Assembly (NCBI GenBank): GCA_044342535.1
Contig: JBIIPQ010000237.1
Location: forward strand, 1 to 6,751
Length of the DNA: 6,751 nucleotides
Source of the DNA: UBA4615 sp044342535
GTDB lineage: Bacteria; Pseudomonadota; Gammaproteobacteria; Burkholderiales; Burkholderiaceae_E
Direction: 5' to 3'
Shown here piece by piece: positions 1 to 6,069 of the stretch (its first letter is position 1; every line of letters begins with the position of its first letter). The notes beneath the pieces are model-generated. The model worked only from the letters and a program-made list of their open reading frames with translations, ran no database searches and was not told where the DNA came from. Both the position numbers and the translations under genes were made by a program.

Positions 1-1
1 A

Positions 2-1594
2 CACGCCGCACGGCACTTCTCCGATGTCGAGATCGTCTCGCGCCGGGTCGAGGGCGACCTGCACCGCTATACCTACGCCGACTGCCACGACCGCGCCGCG
101 CGCCTCGCGGATGCACTGACGCGCCGTGGCGTGCACGTCGGCGATCGGGTCGCGACGCTGGCCTGGAACGGCTACCGGCACATGGAGATCTACTACGCCG
201 TCGCCGGCATGGGCGGCGTGATCCACACCGTCAATCCACGCCTGCATCCCGAGCAGATCGCCTGGATCGTCAACCACGCGAACGACCAGTTCCTGTCTTT
301 CGACCTGACCTTCCTGCCGATCGTCGAGGCGATCGCGGCGCTCTGCCCGAACGTGCGCGGCTGGATCGCCATGTGCGACCGCGACCGGCTGCCTGCGGGC
401 ACGAAGGTGCCGAACCTGCTGTGCTACGAGGACGTCCTCGCCGAAGGCGGCGACGCCTACGTCTGGCCCGACCTCGACGAGCGATCGGCCTGTGGCCTGT
501 GCTACACCTCCGGCACCACCGGCAATCCGAAGGGCGCGCTCTACAGCCACCGTTCGACGACGCTTCATGCGTACGCCGCCGCGCTGCCCGATGCGATGGG
601 TTGCTCGGCGCGCGACTCGATCCTGCCGGTCGTGCCGATGTTCCACGTCAACGCCTGGGGCCTGCCGTACATCGCGCCGCTCACCGGCGCCAAGCTGGTG
701 TTCCCCGGACCGGCGCTCGACGGCAAGTCGATCTACGAGCTCCTCGAGAGCGAGCGCGTCACCTACTCGGCCGGCGTGCCGACCGTCTGGCAGGGCCTGC
801 TCGCCTACGTCGGTGCCAACGGCCTGAAGTTCTCGACCTTCCGGCGCACGGTCATCGGCGGATCGGCCTGCCCGCCCGCGATGATCCGGACCTTCCAGGA
901 GCAGTACGGCGTCGACGTGATCCATGCCTGGGGCATGACGGAGCTGTCGCCGCTGGGCACGCTGTCGCGGCTGCAGAACAAGCATCTGGCGCTGCCCGCG
1001 GCCGAGCAGAACAAGCTGCTCGAGAAGCAGGGTCACGTGATCTACGGCATCGACATGAAGATCGTCGGCGATGCCGGCGACGACCTGCCCTGGGACGGCA
1101 AGACCTACGGCGACCTCCTGGTGCGCGGGCCCTGGGTGGTCAAGGAGTACTTCAAGGGCGAGGGCGGCGACCCCCTGAAGTACGACGGCGAGGGCCGCGG
1201 CTGGTTCCCCACCGGCGACGTCGCCACCATCGATGCCGACGGCTACATGCAGATCACCGACCGCAGCAAGGACGTGATCAAGTCCGGCGGCGAGTGGATC
1301 AGCTCGATCGACCTGGAGAACCTGGCGGTCGCGCATCCCGGGGTCGCCCAGGCCGCCGTCATCGGCATCGCGCATCCGAAGTGGGACGAGCGACCGCTGC
1401 TGGTGGTGGTGAGGAAGCCCGGCGCCGAGGTCACGAAGGACGAGCTCATCAGGTTCTACGAGGGCAAGATCGCGAAGTGGTGGACGCCCGACGACGTGCA
1501 GTTCGTCGACGCGATTCCGCTGGGCGCGACCGGCAAGATCCTCAAGACGAAGCTGCGCGAGACCTTCAAGGACTACCGCTTGCCGGGCGTCTGA
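2..1594 (+). CDS. AMP-forming acyl-CoA ligase (fatty-acyl / DmdB-like), 5' partial
   Basis: This enzyme activates a carboxylic acid with ATP and CoA through an acyl-adenylate, giving acyl-CoA and AMP in the cytoplasm. The frame is open to the left edge: the codons before the first in-frame GTG (131) read HAARHFSDVEIVSRRVEGD, typical family N-terminal sequence, so that GTG is internal and the true start lies outside the window. 530 residues are visible; family members are about 540-560. Counting from base 2, I see the P-loop-like A3 motif YTSGTTGNPKG (168-178), PMFHVNAWG (212-220), the A5 motif HAWGMTE (308-314), GWFPTGD (400-406) with the ribose-binding Asp406, the hinge DRSKDVIKSGGEW (from 420), and the catalytic Lys512 in GATGKILKTKL. 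All key residues are intact. Segments such as TLAWNGYRHMEIYY and VNPRLHPEQIAWIVNHA resemble DmdB-type 3-(methylthio)propionyl-CoA ligases and AlkK-like medium-chain ligases; the acyl substrate cannot be decided. It lies 64 nt before the spacer ends at an importer gene, on the same strand. Confidence 0.93.
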   Translation, partial: HAARHFSDVEIVSRRVEGDLHRYTYADCHDRAARLADALTRRGVHVGDRVATLAWNGYRHMEIYYAVAGMGGVIHTVNPRLHPEQIAWIVNHANDQFLSFDLTFLPIVEAIAALCPNVRGWIAMCDRDRLPAGTKVPNLLCYEDVLAEGGDAYVWPDLDERSACGLCYTSGTTGNPKGALYSHRSTTLHAYAAALPDAMGCSARDSILPVVPMFHVNAWGLPYIAPLTGAKLVFPGPALDGKSIYELLESERVTYSAGVPTVWQGLLAYVGANGLKFSTFRRTVIGGSACPPAMIRTFQEQYGVDVIHAWGMTELSPLGTLSRLQNKHLALPAAEQNKLLEKQGHVIYGIDMKIVGDAGDDLPWDGKTYGDLLVRGPWVVKEYFKGEGGDPLKYDGEGRGWFPTGDVATIDADGYMQITDRSKDVIKSGGEWISSIDLENLAVAHPGVAQAAVIGIAHPKWDERPLLVVVRKPGAEVTKDELIRFYEGKIAKWWTPDDVQFVDAIPLGATGKILKTKLRETFKDYRLPGV

Positions 1595-1615
1595 TTCCGG
1601 TTATCATCAGCCGCC

Positions 1616-1636
1616 GCCGCTGCAGTGGACAGCGGC
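1616..1636 (+). promoter_or_regulatory. Small hairpin in the ligase/binding-protein spacer
   Basis: A perfect 7-bp GC-rich inverted repeat, GCCGCTG (1616-1622) and CAGCGGC (1630-1636), flanks a 7-nt loop. It starts 21 nt after the ligase stop codon and ends 15 nt before the Shine-Dalgarno of the next gene. No T-tract follows, so it is not a standard intrinsic terminator. It could be an attenuating or mRNA-stabilising stem, or an operator dyad, or chance in GC-rich DNA. I see no convincing sigma-70 -35/-10 pair in this 64-nt spacer, so the next gene may be read from the ligase promoter. Confidence 0.3.
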
Positions 1637-1651
1637 AGACGTTGCCAATAC

Positions 1652-1656
1652 AGGAG
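1652..1656 (+). promoter_or_regulatory. Shine-Dalgarno deciding the binding-protein start
   Basis: AGGAG sits only 2 nt before the ATG at 1659 but 8 nt before a second in-frame ATG at 1665 (ATG ACG ATG GGT). The 8-nt spacing is near optimal and the 2-nt spacing is too short, which favours 1665. The difference is two residues of the signal peptide and does not change the mature protein. Confidence 0.7.
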
Positions 1657-1664
1657 ACATGACG

Positions 1665-2909
1665 ATGGGTACCCGTACCGCGATCTCGTTCGCGCTCGCA
1701 GCCGCCTTCGCCTCGGGCGCGGCATTCGCCCAGACGGGCACCGTCAAGATTGCCTGGGTCGACCCCCTCTCCGGGATGATGGCGCCGCTCGGCCAGAATA
1801 TGGTGCGCAGCTGGCAGTACGCCGCCGACCTCGCCAACCAGCAGAAGTGGGCCGGCGACGTCAAGTTCGAGGTCGTTCCCTTCGACAACAAGCTGAGCCC
1901 GCAGGAGAGCCTGACGGTGCTCAAGTCGATCATCGACCAGGGCATCCGCTACGTCGCTCAGGGCAACGGCTCGGGTGTCGCGATCGCGCTCGCCGACGCG
2001 ATCCAGAAGCACAACGACCGCAACCCCGGCAAGGAGATCGTCTTCCTGAACTACGCCGCGGTCGACCCCTCCCTGACCAACGACAAGTGCAGCTTCTGGC
2101 ACTTCAGGCTCGACATCAACGCCGACATGAAGATGGAAGCGCTGACCGCCTTCATGGCGAAGCAGCAGAACATCAAGAAGGTCTACCTGATCAACCAGGA
2201 CTACGCGTTCGGCCACTCCGTCGAGAAGGCCGCCGAGGAGTACCTGAAGCAGAAGCGCCCCGACATCCAGATCGTCGGCAAGGACCGCCATCCGCTCGCG
2301 CAGGTCCGCGACTTCGCGCCGTACGTGGCGAAGATCAAGGCCGCCGGCGCCGACACCATCATCACCGGCAACTGGGGCGCCGACCTCGCGCTGATGGTCA
2401 AGGCCGCCAACGACGCCGGCCTGACCGCCAACTTCTACACCTACTACGCCGGCACCACCGGCGTGCCCACCGCGATGGGTGCCTCGGGTGCGAACCGTGT
2501 GCGGCAGGTGTCCTACTGGCATCCGAACGACCCGCAGGTCAAGGGCCAGGACATCGTCGAGGGCTTCAAGAAGAAGTTCAACGACGACTACTACACGATG
2601 GCGACCTACACCGCGTTCAAGATGCTCGGCGACGGGATCAAGAAGGCGAAGTCGACCGAGCCGCTCCGGGTCGCCTACGCGATGGAAGGCCTGAAGTTCA
2701 CCTCGCTCAACGGCGAGGTCGAGATGCGCGCGACCGACCATCAGCTGCAGCAGCCGGTCTACATCTCGACCTGGAGCAAGGTCGACGGCAAGGCCGTCAA
2801 GTACGACCAGGAGAACACCGGCTACGGCTGGAAGACCGAGGCCCGCCTCGATTCCTACGTGGCCGCTCAGCCGACCTCCTGCCAGATGAAGCGGCCGGCC
2901 AAGCCCTGA
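1665..2909 (+). CDS. HAAT-family ABC transporter substrate-binding protein
   Basis: This is the periplasmic receptor that captures the substrate and delivers it to the LivH/LivM permease pair. From the ATG at 1665 it has 414 residues; a start at 1659 would add Met-Thr but has poor ribosome-binding spacing. Residues 1-22 form a Sec signal peptide: Arg4, an Ala/Phe-rich core, and a likely signal peptidase I cut after AFA (22|23). The mature part begins TGTVKIAWVDPLSG, the usual first strand of the type-1 periplasmic binding fold (Peripla_BP_6, LivJ/LivK-like), followed by the ligand-loop region QGNGSGVA (about 99-106) and the second-lobe strand KVYLINQDYAFGHS (from about 167). Only two cysteines exist, Cys142 and Cys406 near the C-terminus, and could form a disulfide. 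There is no lipobox. The family carries branched-chain amino acids, amides, aromatic acids and other small carboxylates; the neighbouring CoA ligase points to a carboxylate, which is inference. Confidence 0.92.
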   Translation: MGTRTAISFALAAAFASGAAFAQTGTVKIAWVDPLSGMMAPLGQNMVRSWQYAADLANQQKWAGDVKFEVVPFDNKLSPQESLTVLKSIIDQGIRYVAQGNGSGVAIALADAIQKHNDRNPGKEIVFLNYAAVDPSLTNDKCSFWHFRLDINADMKMEALTAFMAKQQNIKKVYLINQDYAFGHSVEKAAEEYLKQKRPDIQIVGKDRHPLAQVRDFAPYVAKIKAAGADTIITGNWGADLALMVKAANDAGLTANFYTYYAGTTGVPTAMGASGANRVRQVSYWHPNDPQVKGQDIVEGFKKKFNDDYYTMATYTAFKMLGDGIKKAKSTEPLRVAYAMEGLKFTSLNGEVEMRATDHQLQQPVYISTWSKVDGKAVKYDQENTGYGWKTEARLDSYVAAQPTSCQMKRPAKP

Positions 2910-2915
2910 GCCCGA

Positions 2916-2940
2916 CGGCGCGCGATCGCCTCGCGCGCCG
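2916..2940 (+). promoter_or_regulatory. Perfect 10-bp hairpin just after the binding-protein stop
   Basis: CGGCGCGCGA (2916-2925) and TCGCGCGCCG (2931-2940) are exact reverse complements around a 5-nt loop, TCGCC. The stem begins 7 nt after the TGA at 2907-2909. All but one of the pairs are G-C, so the RNA stem should be very stable. No U-tract follows. By position it resembles the stem-loops placed after binding-protein genes in several importer operons (for example malE-malF of E. coli), which protect the upstream message and let the receptor be made in excess of the membrane parts. That role is inferred here. Confidence 0.6.
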
Positions 2941-2952
2941 ATGACACGCGGC

Positions 2953-2974
2953 GCGTCCGGCTCCGGCCGGACGC
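2953..2974 (+). promoter_or_regulatory. Second tandem hairpin, 8-bp stem
   Basis: GCGTCCGG (2953-2960) pairs perfectly with CCGGACGC (2967-2974) around the 6-nt loop CTCCGG. It stands 12 nt after the first hairpin. No T-tract follows; instead the next bases are C-rich and G-poor. The two stems together occupy the first half of the only sizeable spacer in the transporter operon. Confidence 0.5.
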
Positions 2975-3029
2975 CGCCTCCCGCCCCGCGGACCCGCCTC
3001 CGCCTCCCCAACCGCGACTCCCGACGGCC
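2975..3029 (+). promoter_or_regulatory. C-rich, G-poor leader before livH, possible Rho-loading (rut-like) segment
   Basis: By hand count, the 60 bases 2971-3030 hold about 36 C and 14 G, a strong C-over-G excess with no obvious strong stem, unlike the surrounding coding sequence. Rho loads on unstructured C-rich, G-poor RNA, so partial Rho-dependent termination between the binding protein and the permeases is possible. There is no recognisable Shine-Dalgarno in this segment before the livH GTG. A non-functional spacer with biased composition is the alternative. Confidence 0.25.
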
Positions 3030-3977
3030 GTGGAATTCTTCCTGATCTCGCTGCTGAACGGCGTCAGCTACGGGCTGCTGCTGTTCATGCTGGCCTCGGG
3101 CCTGACGCTGATCTTCAGCATGATGGGCGTGCTGAACTTCGCGCACGCGTCCTTCTACATGATCGGCGCGTACTTCGCGTATCAGATCAGCACCTGGGTC
3201 GGCTTCTGGCCGGCGCTGGTCATCGCGCCGCTGCTGGTCGGGGGGCTCGGGGCGCTGGTCGAGAAGTACGGGCTGCGCCGGGTGCACAAGTGGGGGCACG
3301 TGCCCGAGCTGCTGTTCACCTTCGGCCTGTCGTACATCATCGTCGAGCTGGTCCAGATCGTCTGGGGCCGGGCGGCCGTGCCGTATCAGGTGCCCGCCGA
3401 GCTGCAGGGGCCGCTGTTCACGCTGTTCACCACCTCCTTCCCGAAGTACCGCGGCTTCATGATGCTGGTCGCGGTACTGATGCTGGTCGCGATCTGGCTG
3501 ATGCTCACCCGTACCCGGATCGGTCTGGTCATCCAGGCCTCGCTGACCCACCCCGAGACGGTCGAGGCGCTCGGCCACAACGTGCCGCGCGTCTTCATGC
3601 TGACCTTCGCGGGCGGCACCGCGCTCGCCGGTCTGGCCGGCGTGATCGGCGGCAACGCCTTCGTGACCGAGCCGTCGATGGCCGCCCTGGTGGGATCGAT
3701 CATCTTCGTGGTCACGGTGGTCGGTGGCATGGGCTCGCTCGCCGGGGCCTTCATCGCGTCGCTGCTGATCGGCGTGATGCAGAGCTTCGCGATCGCGGTC
3801 GACTATTCAGGCATCAAGCTCGCGCAGGACATCGGCTTCACCGTCACGCCCGCCACGCCGCTGTACTCGCTGTTCCAGCTCAGCGTCTCGCAGGTGGCGC
3901 CGGTGCTGCCCTACCTGCTGCTGGTGCTCATCCTGATCTTCAGGCCCAAGGGCCTGATGGGCACGCGGGAGGGCTGA
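3030..3977 (+). CDS. livH: LivH-type ABC importer permease
   Basis: This is one of the two different inner-membrane permease subunits of the HAAT importer (BPD_transp_2 family); it pairs with LivM to form the channel. At 315 residues it is close to the usual 285-310. The GTG start at 3030 is chosen because the protein then begins MEFFLISLLNGVSYG, the standard LivH N-terminus; no convincing Shine-Dalgarno precedes it. The family motif GVLNFAHASFYMIGAY lies at about residues 33-48. The cytoplasmic loop that contacts the ATPases is HPETVEALGHNVPR (174-187), where many LivH proteins have Asp rather than His at the first position. VVGGMGSLAGAF (230-241) and the C-terminal FRPKGLMG (304-311) are also typical. 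Roughly eight hydrophobic segments are visible. It follows the hairpin-containing spacer and is separated from livM by only 4 nt. Confidence 0.93.
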   Translation: MEFFLISLLNGVSYGLLLFMLASGLTLIFSMMGVLNFAHASFYMIGAYFAYQISTWVGFWPALVIAPLLVGGLGALVEKYGLRRVHKWGHVPELLFTFGLSYIIVELVQIVWGRAAVPYQVPAELQGPLFTLFTTSFPKYRGFMMLVAVLMLVAIWLMLTRTRIGLVIQASLTHPETVEALGHNVPRVFMLTFAGGTALAGLAGVIGGNAFVTEPSMAALVGSIIFVVTVVGGMGSLAGAFIASLLIGVMQSFAIAVDYSGIKLAQDIGFTVTPATPLYSLFQLSVSQVAPVLPYLLLVLILIFRPKGLMGTREG

Positions 3978-3981
3978 TGCG

Positions 3982-5289
3982 ATGACGACCTCCGTGCAGT
4001 CCGGGCGCCCGGTGCGCTTCCAGCCGCTGAACGTCGGCCGATGGCTGGTCTGGGGCCTGACCGCGGTGCTGTTCGCGGTCATCCCGCTGATCTTCAAGTC
4101 CGGCTTCGCTATCACGCTGCTCTCGCAGATGGGCATCCTGATCGTGTTCGCGCTGTCCTACAACATGATCTTCGGCCAGGGCGGGATGCTGTCCTTCGGC
4201 CACGCCGTCTACTCGGGGCTGGGCGCCTTCTTCGCCATCCATGCGCTCAACTGGGTGGGGGCGGGCACGCTTCCGCTGCCGGTGTCGCTGATCCCGCTGG
4301 TGGGAGGCCTGTTCGGCGCGCTGTTCGGCGTGATCTTCGGCTACGTGACCACCAAGAAGTCGGGCACGCCGTTCGCGATGATCACGCTCGGCCTGGGCGA
4401 GATGGTGTTCGCTGCCTCGCTGATGTTTCCGGGATTCTTCGGCGGGGAGGGCGGCATCTCGAGCGACCGGGTGGTCGGCGCCCCCGTCCTCGGCATCAGC
4501 TACGGTCCCGCGATCCAGGTCTACTACCTGATCGCCGTCTGGTGCTTCGTCTCGATGATCGCGATGTTCGCGTTCTCGCACACGCCGCTCGGACGGATCT
4601 CGAACGCGGTGCGCGACAACCCGGAGCGCGCCGAGTTCCTCGGCTACAACACGCAGCGCGTGCGCTACCTGGTGCTGATCGCCTCGGCCTTCTTCGCCGG
4701 CATCTCGGGCGGGCTGGCGGCGATCAACTTCGAGATCGTGACCGCCGAGAACGTGTCGGCGCTGCGCTCGGGCGGCGTGCTGCTGGCCGCCTTCATCGGT
4801 GGCGCGATGTTCTTCTTCGGGCCGGTGATCGGCTCGGTGATCTTCGTGCTGTTCGCGGTCGCGCTGTCCGAATGGACCAAGGCCTGGCAGTTCTACCTCG
4901 GCGTGTTCTTCGTGCTGATGGTGATGTATGCGCCGGGCGGCGTCGCGTCGCTCATCCTCATGAACCTGCGGGTCGCGAAGTACCGGCTCTTCGCGCAGCT
5001 GCGCGATCCGTACGTCGGCGTCCTGATGACCGGAGGCGTGCTGCTGGTCGGCATCATCCTGGTGGTCGAGATGAGCTACCACCTGACGCTGAACTTCGCC
5101 GCCGGCTCGAAGACCTCGATCTTCGGCTTCACCATGGACGGCGCCGACCCCGCATTCTGGGTCATGGCCTTCGGCATCCTGATCTCGGGCGCGCTGTCGT
5201 TCGAGGCGATGCGCCGGTACTTCGCCCGTGAGTGGGGCGCGGTGCAGGAGAAGATCGAGGACCAGCTGCGGCGCGAGCAGCGCGGCTGA
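3982..5289 (+). CDS. livM: LivM-type ABC importer permease with C-terminal membrane extension
   Basis: This is the second permease subunit of the importer, partner of LivH. At 435 residues it is longer than a minimal LivM (about 320-350). The core shows GQGGMLSFGHA (65-75), the ATPase-contact loop RDNPERAEFLGYN (211-223), GGAMFFFGPVIG (273-284) and YAPGGVASL (316-324), the place where many LivM proteins end. About 100 more residues follow: a hydrophobic helix at about 344-364, a polar stretch with FGFTMDGADPAF (381-392), another helix at about 391-409, and a charged cytoplasmic tail EKIEDQLRREQR (423-434). The N-terminal 20 residues are polar and cytoplasmic. AGG at 3970-3972 gives a 9-nt spacing to this ATG. 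The start codon sits in ATGCGATGA, where an out-of-frame ATG-CGA-TGA overlaps both the livH stop and this ATG, suggesting translational coupling. Confidence 0.92.
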   Translation: MTTSVQSGRPVRFQPLNVGRWLVWGLTAVLFAVIPLIFKSGFAITLLSQMGILIVFALSYNMIFGQGGMLSFGHAVYSGLGAFFAIHALNWVGAGTLPLPVSLIPLVGGLFGALFGVIFGYVTTKKSGTPFAMITLGLGEMVFAASLMFPGFFGGEGGISSDRVVGAPVLGISYGPAIQVYYLIAVWCFVSMIAMFAFSHTPLGRISNAVRDNPERAEFLGYNTQRVRYLVLIASAFFAGISGGLAAINFEIVTAENVSALRSGGVLLAAFIGGAMFFFGPVIGSVIFVLFAVALSEWTKAWQFYLGVFFVLMVMYAPGGVASLILMNLRVAKYRLFAQLRDPYVGVLMTGGVLLVGIILVVEMSYHLTLNFAAGSKTSIFGFTMDGADPAFWVMAFGILISGALSFEAMRRYFAREWGAVQEKIEDQLRREQRG

Positions 5290-5293
5290 AGGA
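5289..5293 (+). promoter_or_regulatory. Shine-Dalgarno of livG overlapping the livM stop
   Basis: AAGGA begins in the last base of the livM TGA and stands 8 nt before the livG ATG at 5302, a good spacing. Between the two lies GATGCGATGAC, the same 11 bases as around the livM start. Confidence 0.6.
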
Positions 5294-5301
5294 CGGATGC
5301 G

Positions 5302-6069
5302 ATGACCCCCTCCTCACTGAAGCTGTCCGGCGTTCGCAAGAGCTTCGGCAAGACCGAGATCATCCGCGGCGTCGACCTGGACATCCCGAAGGGCGAGCGC
5401 CACGCGGTGATCGGGCCGAACGGCGCGGGCAAGTCGACGCTTTTCAACCTGATCTCCGGGCGGTTTCCGGTCAGCGCGGGCCGCATCGAGCTCGGTGGCC
5501 GCGACATCACCGGCAGGAAGCCGTTCGAGATCAATCGGATGGGCCTGTCGCGCAGCTTCCAGATCACGAACATCTTCCCGAAGATGTCGGTGTTCGAGAA
5601 CATCCGCTGCGCGACGCTCTATCCGCTCGGCTACAAGTACTCGTTCTGGCATCGGCTCGATGCGCTGAGGGACGCGGCCGACCGGGCCGACGACATCGTC
5701 CGGCGGATCGGCCTGAAGTCCCGCAACGACACGATGGCAGGCCTGCTCACCTATGCCGAGCAGCGCGCGCTCGAGATCGGCATCACCGTCGCCGGCGGGG
5801 CGGAGGTCATCCTGCTCGACGAGCCGACCGCCGGCATGAGCCGCTCGGAGTCGGACGCCGCGGTCGAGCTGATCCGCCGGATGACCGAGGGCAAGACCCT
5901 GGTGATGGTCGAGCACGACATGAGCGTGGTGTTCGGGCTGGCCGACCGGATCTCGGTGGTGGTGTACGGCGAAGTCATCGCCTCGGACGCACCGGTGCGC
6001 ATCCGCGAGAACCGCGCGGTGCAGGAGGCCTACCTCGGCACGACGCTGACGGAGGAGGCCCATGGCTGA
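5302..6069 (+). CDS. livG: LivG-type ABC importer ATPase with divergent signature motif
   Basis: This is one of the two ATP-hydrolysing subunits on the cytoplasmic face of the LivH/LivM channel. Its 255 residues match the family. In order: aromatic A-loop Phe15, Walker A GPNGAGKST (38-46), Q-loop SFQ with Gln87, Walker B VILLDE with catalytic Glu174, and switch His205 in MVEHDM. All of these are consensus. The signature is not: it reads LTYAEQ (149-154), where E. coli LivG has LAYGQQ and canonical ABC proteins LSGGQ, so the glycine kept even by LivG is Ala152 here. The C-terminal EAYLGTTL (242-249) is the normal LivG ending. The gene starts 12 nt after livM and overlaps livF by 8 nt, so the pair is probably translationally coupled. 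The signature should face LivF's ATP site. Confidence 0.93.
   Translation: MTPSSLKLSGVRKSFGKTEIIRGVDLDIPKGERHAVIGPNGAGKSTLFNLISGRFPVSAGRIELGGRDITGRKPFEINRMGLSRSFQITNIFPKMSVFENIRCATLYPLGYKYSFWHRLDALRDAADRADDIVRRIGLKSRNDTMAGLLTYAEQRALEIGITVAGGAEVILLDEPTAGMSRSESDAAVELIRRMTEGKTLVMVEHDMSVVFGLADRISVVVYGEVIASDAPVRIRENRAVQEAYLGTTLTEEAHG
6051..6058 (+). promoter_or_regulatory. Strong Shine-Dalgarno of livF inside livG
   Basis: GGAGGAGG lies within the last codons of livG. Its first GGAGG copy stands 6 nt and its second 3 nt before the ATG at 6062. It supports that start and the 8-nt gene overlap. Confidence 0.7.

Noticed and set aside
131..133. GTG at 131 as the start of the ligase
   Set aside because: The frame is open back to base 2 and the upstream residues are typical of the family N-terminus, so the gene is cut by the window edge.
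1595..1658. A sigma-70 promoter in the ligase/binding-protein spacer
   Set aside because: TTGCCA at 1642-1647 resembles a -35 box, but its -10 would fall inside the coding region and no TATAAT-like element is present.
1659..1661. ATG at 1659 as the start of the binding protein
   Set aside because: AGGAG is only 2 nt away, too close; the in-frame ATG at 1665 has 8-nt spacing. The choice is not certain but does not affect the mature protein.
373..1662. A 429-codon plus-strand frame overlapping the ligase
   Set aside because: It is an Arg/Ala-rich out-of-frame read of the ligase, whose own frame contains every expected catalytic motif.
1625..2944. A 439-codon plus-strand frame overlapping the binding protein
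   Set aside because: It is Arg-rich out-of-frame sequence; the other frame has a signal peptide and a clear binding-protein fold.
2916..2974. The tandem hairpins as an intrinsic terminator
   Set aside because: Neither stem is followed by a T-tract, and the permease genes downstream belong with the binding protein. I keep them as regulatory stems only.
1566..3578. A 670-codon open frame on the minus strand
   Set aside because: It lies opposite the binding-protein and livH genes, is rich in Arg, Gln, His, Asp and Gly with no recognisable fold, and spans the spacer. This is the usual antisense shadow of high-GC coding sequence.
3940..5082. A 380-codon open frame on the minus strand opposite livM
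   Set aside because: The translation is charged and His/Gln/Arg-rich low-complexity sequence without motifs; the plus strand here is an unmistakable permease.
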